A stretch of 58,756 nucleotides of DNA, taken from NCBI GenBank assembly GCA_947461435.1, contig CANHLE010000012.1, forward strand, positions 1 to 58,756. Reading direction: 5' to 3'. Below the pieces are notes generated by a model. That model saw only the letters and a list, made by a program, of their open reading frames with translations. It searched no databases and was not told the origin of the DNA. The first letter of the stretch is position 1. Every line of letters starts with the position of its first letter. Below, one piece after another: positions 26,956 to 35,485 of this stretch. The DNA comes from Paracoccaceae bacterium (lineage in GTDB: Bacteria > Pseudomonadota > Alphaproteobacteria > Rhodobacterales > Rhodobacteraceae). The position numbers were made by a program, and so were the translations under genes.

Positions 26956-28527
26956 ATGCGCGATTTTCATATGCCCGGCCGATCGGCCGTTTACGCGACG
27001 AACGGAATGGTGGCGACGTCCCATCCTTTGGCCGCAAAGGTTGCGATCGAGACGCTGGAGGCGGGCGGCAATGCGGCGGATGCCGCGCTGGCCGGAGCCA
27101 TTTTGTTGGGGATCTGCGAGCCGCAGATGACGGGGATCGGCGGCGATTGTTTTGCGCTTGTCAAACCCGCAGGCGAAGAGCGGATCCTGGCCTTGAACGG
27201 ATCGGGACGGGCCCCGGCGGGCCTGTCGGCTGCGGCGCTGCGTGCGCTTGGCCATGACAAGGTTCCCCTGCGCGGCATTCATGCGGTGACACTGCCCGGC
27301 GCGATGGATGCCTTTTGCCGCCTGAACGGCGATTGGGGCAAGATGGGGATGGACCGGGTTCTGGCCCCGTCCATCCGCTATGCCGAGGAAGGCGTGCCTG
27401 TGGCCCCGCGCGTGGCCTTTGACTGGGCCGAAGATGCGCCCAGTCTGGAAGGAGATGCCAAGCGGTTCTATCTGGGAAATGACGGGCCGCCGAAGGCTGG
27501 GCAAATGTTTCGCGCGCCGGGGCAGGCCGAGGTGTTGCGCCGCGTGGCCAAAGAGGGGCGCGCCGGGTTTTACGAAGGCGAGGTTGCGGAAGATATGATC
27601 ACCTCGCTGCGCGCCCTGGGCGGCAGCCATACGCTGGCCGATCTGGCAGCGACGTCTTGCACCTATTCCGAGCCGGTCAGTGGTGCGTACAAGGGGTTGG
27701 AATTGTTCGAGCATCCGCCCAATGGGCAGGGTGCGACCGCGATCTTGATGCTGAATATCCTGCGGCACTTTGATCTGGCGGCCATGGCCCCCTTTGGCAC
27801 CCAGCGCGCCCATATCGAGGCGGAGGCCGCCAAGCTGGCCTATGACGCGCGGGACCGATTTATCGCGGACAAGACGGCGCGTCTGGATCATATGCTGTCG
27901 CCCAAAACCGCCGAAGCGCTGGCGGCGCTGATCAACCCAAATCAGGCCATGGCAGCGGCCAAACCGCTGACAGAGGCGGTGCACCGCGATACGATTTACA
28001 TCACGGTGGTGGACCGTGACCGCATGGCGGTGTCGTTGATCTATTCGATCTTCTGGGGCTTTGGTGCGGGTCTGGCCTCGGCCAAGTTTGGCATCAACTT
28101 TCAAAACCGGGGCGCGGGATTCACCTTGGAGGCCGGTCACCCCAACGAGGCGGGCGGCGGAAAGCGCCCGATGCACACGATCATTCCGGGCATGGTCAAG
28201 CGGGCGGGCCGCGTGACCATGCCCTTTGGCGTGATGGGCGGGGCTTATCAGCCCTGTGGGCATGTGCGGCTTGTGACCAACCTTGAAGATTTTGGGATGG
28301 AGGTACAAGACGCCATCGACGCGCCGCGCTGTTTTGCCGGGGCCGAGGGCATGCTGATCGAGCGGGGATATGGGGAGCAGGTGCGGTCTGAATTGGCCGC
28401 GATGGGGCATGATGTGTCGATCTCTGCAGATCCGATCGGGGGGGCGCAGGCCATTGTCATTGGCGATGATGGCGTGCTGATCGGCGGGTCTGACCCGCGC
28501 AAAGACGGCTGCGCGTTGGGGTATTGA
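26956..28527 (+). CDS. Gamma-glutamyltransferase family protein
   Basis: 523 residues. The N-terminus NGMVATSHPLAAKVAIETLEAGGNAADAA is the usual GGT start, and DTIYITVVDRDRMAVS carries a Thr (about residue 346) that aligns with the catalytic Thr of E. coli GGT. Auto-cleavage there would give the mature enzyme. It would break gamma-glutamyl bonds, for instance of glutathione. No signal peptide is visible, so it may be cytosolic. The ATG at 26956 has AAGGAG upstream. It ends one base before the msrC start, so the two are coupled. Confidence 0.9.
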   Translation: MRDFHMPGRSAVYATNGMVATSHPLAAKVAIETLEAGGNAADAALAGAILLGICEPQMTGIGGDCFALVKPAGEERILALNGSGRAPAGLSAAALRALGHDKVPLRGIHAVTLPGAMDAFCRLNGDWGKMGMDRVLAPSIRYAEEGVPVAPRVAFDWAEDAPSLEGDAKRFYLGNDGPPKAGQMFRAPGQAEVLRRVAKEGRAGFYEGEVAEDMITSLRALGGSHTLADLAATSCTYSEPVSGAYKGLELFEHPPNGQGATAILMLNILRHFDLAAMAPFGTQRAHIEAEAAKLAYDARDRFIADKTARLDHMLSPKTAEALAALINPNQAMAAAKPLTEAVHRDTIYITVVDRDRMAVSLIYSIFWGFGAGLASAKFGINFQNRGAGFTLEAGHPNEAGGGKRPMHTIIPGMVKRAGRVTMPFGVMGGAYQPCGHVRLVTNLEDFGMEVQDAIDAPRCFAGAEGMLIERGYGEQVRSELAAMGHDVSISADPIGGAQAIVIGDDGVLIGGSDPRKDGCALGY

Positions 28528-28528
28528 G

Positions 28529-28981
28529 ATGGACTATCAACCCGTGACCGACAGCATCCGTGCCCTGTGCCACGCAGAGACCGATGCGGTTGCGTTGATG
28601 GCAACCTTGGCCTGCGAGATTCATGCGGCGCATCCTTTTGCCGATTGGACCGGATTTTACCGGGTGACAGAACCGGAAGTCTTGAAAATCGGGCCGTATC
28701 AAGGGGGGCATGGCTGCCTAGTCATTCCCTTTTCCCGGGGGGTCTGCGGGGCCTGCGCGCGCACGGGCGAGGTGCAGAACGTGCCGGATGTGGACGCCTT
28801 TGTCGGCCATATTGCCTGTGCCTCATCGACCCGGTCGGAATTGGTCTTGCCGGTCTGGAACGGAGCGGGCCGCCTTTTGGGCGTGCTGGACATTGACAGC
28901 GATACGCCCGCAGCCTTTACGAAGGCCGATGAAGACTGGCTGGTGCCGCTGTTGGCCGAGGTGTTCAAAGACGCGGTTTAG
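28529..28981 (+). CDS. msrC: GAF-domain free-methionine-(R)-sulfoxide reductase
   Basis: 150 residues, a single GAF domain. The three cysteines typical of fRMsr enzymes are present in GGHGCLVIPFSRGVCGAC and GHIACASSTRSELVLPV, and the motif RGVCG with the flanking PDVDAFVGH fits the family well. It reduces free methionine-R-sulfoxide, so it has an antioxidant role beside GGT. The start is 1 bp after the GGT stop. Its last bases interlock with the stop of the VOC gene (TTAG, 28978-28981). Confidence 0.9.
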   Translation: MDYQPVTDSIRALCHAETDAVALMATLACEIHAAHPFADWTGFYRVTEPEVLKIGPYQGGHGCLVIPFSRGVCGACARTGEVQNVPDVDAFVGHIACASSTRSELVLPVWNGAGRLLGVLDIDSDTPAAFTKADEDWLVPLLAEVFKDAV

Positions 28982-29403
28982 ATCCGCCGCGAGGGCACGA
29001 AAGCATAGCCAGAGGGCGACAGGATGACCGCCTCGCGCAGGCCGTGGGGCGGCTTGTCGGTGGGGGCTTGCAGCACCGTGGCGCCGGGGTGCGCGGCGGC
29101 ACGGGCGGCGGCGATATCGGGGTCGGCCTCGTGCAGGCGGATTTCGATGCCCGCGCCGCGTGCGCCCGCTTCGGGCAAAAGGGCCGGCAAGGGATGGGCG
29201 GCATAGGCCGCGTCAGAGTGCAGTTGAAACGGCTGGCCCGCATGCAGGACGATGGCGAAATCGGCCGAAACGCGGTGCGCTGTCAGGTCAAAGACGGCGA
29301 CCAGAAACGCCACCTCGGCCGGGACATCGCGGCACAAAAGGTTCAGCGTGATCCGGCTTAGGGCATGGCCGAAGTCGGCGGCGGGGACGGTTTCATAATC
29401 CAT
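28978..29403 (-). CDS. VOC/glyoxalase-like family protein
   Basis: 141 residues. It looks like a single VOC (glyoxalase/bleomycin-resistance) domain: LSRITLNLLCRDVPAEVAFLVAVFDL at the N-terminus and a C-terminal GYAFVPSRRI. The metal-ligand pattern is not clear from sequence. Enzymatic role unknown; it could be an isomerase-type or binding protein. ATG at 29403 follows GAGGTG. Divergent from the LysE gene 92 bp away. Confidence 0.7.
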   Translation of the reverse strand: MDYETVPAADFGHALSRITLNLLCRDVPAEVAFLVAVFDLTAHRVSADFAIVLHAGQPFQLHSDAAYAAHPLPALLPEAGARGAGIEIRLHEADPDIAAARAAAHPGATVLQAPTDKPPHGLREAVILSPSGYAFVPSRRI

Positions 29404-29495
29404 GGGGCACCTCACCGCTGCAAAGTGCCAGCGCGGGGCGGCCCCGTCAAACGAGCTGTCTTGATCTTCGGGGCCGCAGCCGTAACTGTGGCGCA

Positions 29496-30119
29496 ATGTT
29501 GCACATTCTGTATCCCCTGCCCTGGCCCGATCTGATGGCCTTTGTCCTTGCGGGGCTGGCGTTGAACCTTGCGCCGGGATCGGATGTGTTTTTCGCAACC
29601 GCCAGTGGCCTGCAGGGGGGGCCGCGCGCCGGAATGGCGGCAGGGATCGGGACGGGTCTGGGGAGTCTTGTGAATGTGTCGCTGGCCGCGCTGGGCTTGG
29701 CCGCGCTGGTGCAGGCCCATCCCGAAAGTCTGGTGATCCTGCGCTACGCGGGGGCGGTCTATTTGCTGTACATCGCCTGGAAAAGCTGGACGGCGCGCGG
29801 AACGGGCACAGCGCAGGGGGCGCGCTTGATGGGGGCCGCGCTGCGCGGCGCGTTCTGGGTCAATCTGGCAAATCCCAAGACGGTGCTGTTCATCTTCGCC
29901 TTTCTGACACCCTTTGCCGACCCCGCCCTTGGCCCGGTCGGATGGCAGATTCTGGGTCTGGGTCTGATCTTTACGGCGACGGGGACACTTGTTACTGGCT
30001 GCTACGGCGCGCTGGCGGGTCTGGCAGGGCAAAGGCTGTCAGCGCGACTGGGTATTTTGAACAAACTGGCAGCCCTTGTCTTTGTGGCCTTGGCCGGAAA
30101 ACTGATGATCATGGAGTGA
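29496..30119 (+). CDS. LysE/RhtB-family amino-acid exporter
   Basis: 207 residues with six hydrophobic helices. The start has AFVLAGLALNLAPGSDVFF, the typical LysE signature with a central NxxPG-type motif, and later GSLVNVSLAALGLAALVQ. It exports amino acids or their derivatives. It ends three bases before a homocysteine methyltransferase gene, so the two are cotranscribed, and a methionine or homocysteine-related export role is a fair guess. Confidence 0.9.
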   Translation: MLHILYPLPWPDLMAFVLAGLALNLAPGSDVFFATASGLQGGPRAGMAAGIGTGLGSLVNVSLAALGLAALVQAHPESLVILRYAGAVYLLYIAWKSWTARGTGTAQGARLMGAALRGAFWVNLANPKTVLFIFAFLTPFADPALGPVGWQILGLGLIFTATGTLVTGCYGALAGLAGQRLSARLGILNKLAALVFVALAGKLMIME

Positions 30120-30122
30120 AAA

Positions 30123-31019
30123 ATGGCGGATATCACCCTTCTGGATGGCGGCATGGGGCAGGAATTGGTGGCACGGTCCGGCGATGAGCCGACGCCGCTG
30201 TGGGCCACGCGCGTGATGATCGACCATCCCGGCATGGTGCGTGATATTCATGGCGATTACTTTGCCGCCGGGGCCTCGGTTGCCACGACCAACACCTATG
30301 CCATCCATCATGACCGGCTGGAGCGGTTCGAGATGGACCATCTGTTTCACGCGCTGCATCTGCGCGCGCTGGCCGAGGCGCATGAGGCGCGCGGCGCGCA
30401 TGGGCGGGGCATGATCGCGGGGTCGATGGGACCGCTGGTGGGGTCTTACCGCCCCGAGGTGACGCAGCCTGTTGCGATGGCCGCCCCGAAATACGCCGAG
30501 ATTGCCACGATTCTGGGCCCCCATGTTGATGTGATCCTGTGCGAGACCATGGCCTCGATCGAGATGTGCGAAGGGGCTGCCAAGGGGGCGCAGGCGGCCG
30601 GAAAGCCGGTTTGGCTGTCTGTTTCGGTGGATGACACTGACGGGTCTTGTTTGCGGTCGGGCGAGAAGGTGAGCGATCTGGCGCGGGTGCTGCAAAGCTA
30701 TCCTGTGGCGGCAGTCTTGGCGAATTGCTCGGTTCCCGAGGCGATGGGCGCGGCGATGGCGGGATTAAAGACGCTGGGCCTGCCGTTTGGGGCCTATGCC
30801 AATGGTTTCACGCATATTTCGGGCAATTTCCTGAAAGATGCCCCGACGGTGAAGGAATTGACGCACCGCCACGATTTGACGCCGGAGAAATACGCCGAAT
30901 TTGCCCTGTCTTGGGTGGCGATGGGGGCGAGCATTGTGGGGGGATGCTGCGAGGTGGGCCCGGCGCATATTCGCCATCTGGCCGAAAGACTGGCACATGC
31001 GGGGCACCGCGTGCTGTGA
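30123..31019 (+). CDS. Homocysteine S-methyltransferase family protein
   Basis: 298 residues, a Zn-dependent methyltransferase domain. LLDGGMGQELVARSG at the start, TTNTYAIHHDRLERF, the zinc cysteine in LANCSVPEAMG and the paired cysteines in IVGGCCEVGPAHIRHLAE are family hallmarks. It would transfer a methyl group (from S-methylmethionine or betaine-like donors) to homocysteine. It is flanked by a LysE exporter and an RluA-type gene (GTGA overlap). Confidence 0.92.
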   Translation: MADITLLDGGMGQELVARSGDEPTPLWATRVMIDHPGMVRDIHGDYFAAGASVATTNTYAIHHDRLERFEMDHLFHALHLRALAEAHEARGAHGRGMIAGSMGPLVGSYRPEVTQPVAMAAPKYAEIATILGPHVDVILCETMASIEMCEGAAKGAQAAGKPVWLSVSVDDTDGSCLRSGEKVSDLARVLQSYPVAAVLANCSVPEAMGAAMAGLKTLGLPFGAYANGFTHISGNFLKDAPTVKELTHRHDLTPEKYAEFALSWVAMGASIVGGCCEVGPAHIRHLAERLAHAGHRVL

Positions 31020-31681
31020 TCCGGCCCTTGCTGCCTGATTTCATCTATGCCCCGCCCGATGTGCCGCTGCAGGTTGTGTACGAAGACAAGCATCTGGTGG
31101 TGGTGGACAAGCCGGCAGGGCTTTTGTCGGTTCCGGGCAAACTGGAGGGGCGCAGCGATTGCATGATCTCGCGGTTGCAAGCGGCGCGGTGGGATGCGCT
31201 GTTGGTGCATCGGCTGGACTGCGACACCTCGGGGGTGATGATTTTCGCGCGCACCAAGCAAGCGCAGGGATTTTTGGGACAAGAGTTTGAAAAGCGGCGG
31301 GCCCGGAAAACCTATATCGCGCGGGTGAAGGGCGATGTGCAGGGTGAGAGCGGGCGGATCGATTTGCCGATGGGGTCAGATTGGCCCAACCGCCCGCGCC
31401 AGATGGTGGACCATGAAAATGGGCGGCCCGCCCAGACCGATTGGCAGGTGATCGGCCGCGCCCCCGGCGAGACGCGTGTGCGCCTGTCGCCCCTGACCGG
31501 GCGCAGCCACCAACTGCGCGTGCACATGCAAGCCTTGGGTCATGTGATCCTGGGCGATCCGATTTATGATGTGGCGGGGGCCAGCGGTTGGCCCCGGTTG
31601 ATGCTGCATGCGGAAACCTTGGGACTGCACCACCCGGACAGCGGCGTTTGGACGGATTTTGCGGTGCCCTGCCCTTTCTGA
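31016..31681 (+). CDS. RluA-family pseudouridine synthase
   Basis: 221 residues. The catalytic motif HRLDCDTSGVMIFA has the conserved Asp, and DKPAGLLSVPGK and GRSHQLRVHMQALGHVILGDP are RluA signatures. It modifies uridines of rRNA or tRNA. It starts at a GTG at 31016 that overlaps the previous stop in GTGA; a much longer upstream frame without homology exists. Short length fits RluA/RluC-type with no S4 domain. Target position unknown. Confidence 0.92.
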   Translation: MIRPLLPDFIYAPPDVPLQVVYEDKHLVVVDKPAGLLSVPGKLEGRSDCMISRLQAARWDALLVHRLDCDTSGVMIFARTKQAQGFLGQEFEKRRARKTYIARVKGDVQGESGRIDLPMGSDWPNRPRQMVDHENGRPAQTDWQVIGRAPGETRVRLSPLTGRSHQLRVHMQALGHVILGDPIYDVAGASGWPRLMLHAETLGLHHPDSGVWTDFAVPCPF

Positions 31682-31760
31682 GGCTGGCGTTTCTGTCACA
31701 AAGCGGCGTTAACCTGTTCTTCAAGCGTTTGGCGTTTGATGCGTTCGGAAAGGGTAACCC

Positions 31761-33386
31761 ATGTTTGTGCTGCGTCATGTGTTAGAGCCGCGGTTTGCCG
31801 CACTGGTCGGTGCCATTGTTGGTGCGGTCCTTTGCCTGTCGCTGATGATCGCGTTTCCCGGCCGTGAGTGGTATTTGCTGCCCCTGACGGTGATCCTGGC
31901 CGCCTTGGCGCTGGTGGGGCTGCGCGACATGACGCAGACGCGCCACGCCATTTTACGCAACTATCCGATCCTGGCCCATCTTCGGTTCTTTCTGGAAGAT
32001 ATTCGCCCCGAGATGCGGCAATACTTTTTTGAAGGCGACAAGGATGGGGCGCCTTTCCCGCGCGACAAGCGCGCCATCGTTTATCAACGGGCCAAGAAGG
32101 AACTGGACAAGCGCCCCTTTGGCACGATGTACGATGTGTATCAGGAACAGTATGAATGGTTGCACCATTCGCTGGCCCCGCAGCCCGAACAGCCGGTATC
32201 GGACATGCGGGTGCAGATCGGCACTGGCGCGCGGGCTTATTCGGCCAGTTTGCTGAACATCTCGGCGATGAGCTATGGCGCGCTGTCGGCCAATGCGGTG
32301 CGGGCGCTGAACAAGGGGGCCAAGGCGGGCGGATTTTTTCACGATACGGGCGAAGGGGGCGTATCGCCTTATCACCGCGAGTTTGGCGGGGATCTGGTTT
32401 GGGAAGTCGGCTCTGGCTATTTTGGATGCCGGGCCGAAACGGGCGGGTTCGACCCGGCCCGATTTGCCGATACGGCGCAACATGACCAGATCAAGATGGT
32501 GGAACTGAAGCTGTCGCAAGGGGCCAAGCCGGGGCATGGGGGGGTGCTTCCGGCGGCGAAGGTAACGGCCGAAATCGCCGCGATCCGGGGGGTGCCGATG
32601 GGGCAGGATTGCATCTCGCCGGCGGCGCATTCGGCCTTTTCAACGCCGGTGGGGCTGCTGGAAATGATTGCGCAGATGCGCAGCCTTTCGGGGGGCAAGC
32701 CGGCCGGCTTCAAGTTGTGCATCGGCCATCCGTGGGAATTCATGGCGATTTGCAAGGCCATGCTGCAGACCGGCATCACCCCTGATTTCATCGTGATCGA
32801 CGGCAAGGAAGGCGGCACCGGGGCGGCCCCTTTGGAATTCATGGATCATGTCGGCACGCCGCTGCGCGATGGCCTGAGCTTTGCCCACAATACGCTGGTG
32901 GGATTGGGGCTGCGCGATCAGATCAGGATCGGGGCCAGTGGCAAGATTACATCGGCCTTTGATATGGCGCGCATTTTGGCGCTGGGTGCTGATTGGTGCA
33001 ATGCGGCGCGCGGGTTCATGTTTGCGGTCGGCTGCATTCAGGCGCAGTCTTGTCATACGGGGCAATGCCCCACCGGCGTGACCGCGCAAGACCCTTTGCG
33101 CCAACGCGCCTTGGTGGTGCCTGACAAGGCGGAGCGGGTGACCAATTTTCATCACAACACCCTGCATGCGTTGGCAGAACTGGTTGCTGCGGCCGGGCTG
33201 GAGCGGCCATCGGATTTGCGGCCGCATCACTTTTTGCGCCGCGCCTCGTCGGACCGGGTGATCTCTTTTGCCGAGCAGTATGACGTGCTGGCGCCGGGGC
33301 AACTTTTGACCGACCCAACCTCGGCGCCGCGGTTTCATACGGCGTGGAAAATGGCCAGCGCCGACAGTTTTGCGCGGCTGACCTGA
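31761..33386 (+). CDS. FMN-binding glutamate-synthase-like protein
   Basis: 541 residues. Two N-terminal helices (AALVGAIVGAVLCLSLMIAF and LPLTVILAALALVGL) anchor the protein, followed by the alpha/beta barrel of glutamate-synthase FMN domains: NISAMSYGALSANAVRALN, GEGGVSPYHREFGGDLVWE, KLSQGAKPGHGGVLPAAKV and DGKEGGTGAAPLEF. The usual 3Fe-4S cysteine cluster region is present in part (CIQAQSCHTGQCPTG). It differs from GltB by lacking the amidotransferase domain; membrane association and true substrate are unknown. Ribosome site GGAAAGGG precedes the ATG at 31761. Confidence 0.88.
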   Translation: MFVLRHVLEPRFAALVGAIVGAVLCLSLMIAFPGREWYLLPLTVILAALALVGLRDMTQTRHAILRNYPILAHLRFFLEDIRPEMRQYFFEGDKDGAPFPRDKRAIVYQRAKKELDKRPFGTMYDVYQEQYEWLHHSLAPQPEQPVSDMRVQIGTGARAYSASLLNISAMSYGALSANAVRALNKGAKAGGFFHDTGEGGVSPYHREFGGDLVWEVGSGYFGCRAETGGFDPARFADTAQHDQIKMVELKLSQGAKPGHGGVLPAAKVTAEIAAIRGVPMGQDCISPAAHSAFSTPVGLLEMIAQMRSLSGGKPAGFKLCIGHPWEFMAICKAMLQTGITPDFIVIDGKEGGTGAAPLEFMDHVGTPLRDGLSFAHNTLVGLGLRDQIRIGASGKITSAFDMARILALGADWCNAARGFMFAVGCIQAQSCHTGQCPTGVTAQDPLRQRALVVPDKAERVTNFHHNTLHALAELVAAAGLERPSDLRPHHFLRRASSDRVISFAEQYDVLAPGQLLTDPTSAPRFHTAWKMASADSFARLT

Positions 33387-33417
33387 CGGGCAAAGAGGGC
33401 CAAGGCCGCAGACCGCG

Positions 33418-35394
33418 TTACAGGTCGCGGCCCAGCTTGCGACCTTCGTAAAAGGCATAGGCCGCCAGACGCGGCGCGGTGCAATCGCCGATGCGGTGCG
33501 TGGTCTTGCCGACAAAACTTTCGGGCCAGGGATCGAAGGATTGGTTGGTGGTGGCCATGACCAAAGCCGAGGTGGGCAAGGTCTGTTCGTCGCCCGTCAG
33601 CATGTTCTTGATCGTCACACCGTTGCCGTGCCAGCGGGTCAGGCAATGTTCGGTGACAAAGGTGACACCCAGTTGCGCCATGCGCCGGCGCGCCGCGCCG
33701 TCGGCGTTGGTGCGGGCCAGTTCCTTGCCCACAAAGGGTTCTGGCGTGACGATGGTCACCTGTTTGCCCTGTTCGGCCAGCGCCCAAGCGGTGCCGACAC
33801 CGCGCCAGTTCGACCCTTCGTCATAAACCACGACGGAGGCGCCCAGACGCGCCTCGCGCCGAAGGACCGCTTCGGGCGACCAGACACCCCCCACATCAAT
33901 GCCGGGAAGGCGGGCGTGCTGCGGTTGCCAGCGTTGAAAGCCGTCTTCATTCGGCAAGGACCCCGTGGCGAGGATGACCACCTCGGCGCTGTGGGCGGCA
34001 ATGTCGGCCGCGTCCAGAAAGGTGTTCAGCCGCAGGGTCACGCCCAGCTTTGTGAATTGGCGTTCATACCAATCCATCAGATCCAGAATCTGGGCGCGGC
34101 GCGGCTGCATTCCGGCCAAACGGAACTGGCCGCCGACAACGGGAAGGGCCTCCACGAGTTCAACGCGGTGACCGCGTTCGGCGGCCACACGGGCGGCTTC
34201 AAGCCCGGCGGGACCGGACCCGACCACCAGCACATCGCGCGGGGTTTGCGCCGGATCAAACCGGTCGCCCCCCCATTCAAACTCGCGCCCGACGGAGGGG
34301 TTGACCAAACAGGAAATCCAGTAATCGCGGCTGCGGCGGCCCCAGCACATTTGATTGCAGGAGATACAGCCCCGGATATCCTCGGCGCGGCCTTCCATGG
34401 TTTTGCGGGCCAGATGCGGGTCTGCGATCTGACCCCGGACGATGGAAACCAGATCCGCCTCGCCGCTGGCGATGATGGTTTCGGCATTGTCCGGCGTGCG
34501 CACCCCGGCCTCAGACGTGATGACGGCATGTTTGATCAGCGATTTCAGTTGCGCCGTCAGCGGCGTTGTCAGCTTTTCGCCCGAGGTGAAGGCCGGAATG
34601 ATACCTTCAAATTCGAGATAACTGCCATAGCCGACCGTTACATAATCGACATGCCCGTTGGCATCGTGCAGGTCGATGATTTCGCACAGGGATTCCGCCG
34701 ACAAGGTGACATCGAAGGCCGGCGAATAGCTGACGGCCAAACCCACCACAAAATCCTCGCCGCAGGCGCGGCGGATCTGTTCGATCAAAAGGCGAGAAAA
34801 CCGCGTGCGGTTTTCCAAGGATCCGCCCCATTTGTCATCACGCCTGTTGCTCCACGGGGTCCAGAACTGATCCAGCAAGGAATGGTAGGCGGCCCACACC
34901 TCCACCCCTTGAAAGCCGCCGTCTTTGGCACGGCGGGCGGCGCTGACATGGGCGGCCAAAAGCTCTTCGATCTCGGCCTCGGTCATTTTGTGGCTGCCGT
35001 CGCTGTCATGATAGGACGGCCCACCCGAAGGCGACCAATGCGGGGCATAGGACAGATCGGAATCCCCATGCGCGCCAATGTGATACAGCTGCTGGATCAC
35101 CACGGCGCCCGCCTGTTTGACAGCATCGGTTGCCGCGCGAAAACCGGGGATGACCGCATCATCGCCCACAAGGTAATTGCCCCGCGTCAGAACCCCGGTG
35201 CGGTGAACCGGGACAGGTTCGGACACCACCATCGCCGCGCCGCCCAAGGCCCGTTCTTCCAAATAGCCTTTGACCCGGGGGCCGGGCAGACCCAGATCTG
35301 ACATGTTGGCGGTGTGAGCGCCAAAGACGATGCGGTTGCGCAGGGTATGGCCGCGCAGGGCCAAGGGTTGCAGCAGGCGGGGATGGTGAGACAT
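33418..35394 (-). CDS. FMN/4Fe-4S/FAD oxidoreductase (Old Yellow Enzyme, TMADH/FadH type)
   Basis: 658 residues. The N-terminal Old Yellow Enzyme barrel (LRNRIVFGAHTANMSDLG, WTPWSNRRDDKWGGSLENR) is followed by the 4Fe-4S cysteines GCISCNQMCW and CLVNP, then a FAD/NAD(P) half starting VLVVGSGPAGLEAARVAAERG. This is the 2,4-dienoyl-CoA reductase and trimethylamine or N-methylproline demethylase superfamily. There is no Cys near residue 30, so FMN is probably non-covalent. Substrate is not clear; N-methylproline or a dimethylglycine-like compound is a guess. It lies after the aldehyde dehydrogenase on the same strand, but a terminator stands between. Confidence 0.87.
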   Translation of the reverse strand: MSHHPRLLQPLALRGHTLRNRIVFGAHTANMSDLGLPGPRVKGYLEERALGGAAMVVSEPVPVHRTGVLTRGNYLVGDDAVIPGFRAATDAVKQAGAVVIQQLYHIGAHGDSDLSYAPHWSPSGGPSYHDSDGSHKMTEAEIEELLAAHVSAARRAKDGGFQGVEVWAAYHSLLDQFWTPWSNRRDDKWGGSLENRTRFSRLLIEQIRRACGEDFVVGLAVSYSPAFDVTLSAESLCEIIDLHDANGHVDYVTVGYGSYLEFEGIIPAFTSGEKLTTPLTAQLKSLIKHAVITSEAGVRTPDNAETIIASGEADLVSIVRGQIADPHLARKTMEGRAEDIRGCISCNQMCWGRRSRDYWISCLVNPSVGREFEWGGDRFDPAQTPRDVLVVGSGPAGLEAARVAAERGHRVELVEALPVVGGQFRLAGMQPRRAQILDLMDWYERQFTKLGVTLRLNTFLDAADIAAHSAEVVILATGSLPNEDGFQRWQPQHARLPGIDVGGVWSPEAVLRREARLGASVVVYDEGSNWRGVGTAWALAEQGKQVTIVTPEPFVGKELARTNADGAARRRMAQLGVTFVTEHCLTRWHGNGVTIKNMLTGDEQTLPTSALVMATTNQSFDPWPESFVGKTTHRIGDCTAPRLAAYAFYEGRKLGRDL

Positions 35395-35423
35395 GGGGCG
35401 ACCTCTGGCGATGGGGGCAGCCT

Positions 35424-35464
35424 AAAAGAAAACACGCGCCGCCCCTATGGTCAGGGGCGACGCG
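35424..35464 (-). terminator. Strong rho-independent terminator after the aldehyde dehydrogenase
   Basis: Reading the minus strand, a 12-bp stem with one G-U pair (35464-35453 with 35446-35435) has a 6-nt loop and is followed by TGTTTTCTTTTA (35434-35423). It lies 22 bp after the dehydrogenase stop and only 30 bp before the next gene on the same strand, so that gene probably needs readthrough or a very close promoter. Confidence 0.85.
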
Positions 35465-35485
35465 GTGATGTCGTGTTTGGGTGGG

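Noticed and set aside
26539-28410. A 623-codon open frame on the minus strand opposite GGT
   Set aside because: It is antisense to a gene with clear family motifs, is rich in Arg, His and Gln as expected for the reverse complement of GC-rich codons, and has no recognisable domain.
33496-35301. A 601-codon open frame on the plus strand opposite the Old Yellow Enzyme-type gene
   Set aside because: Shadow frame of a well-conserved flavoprotein; no motif, no ribosome site and composition typical of antisense frames.
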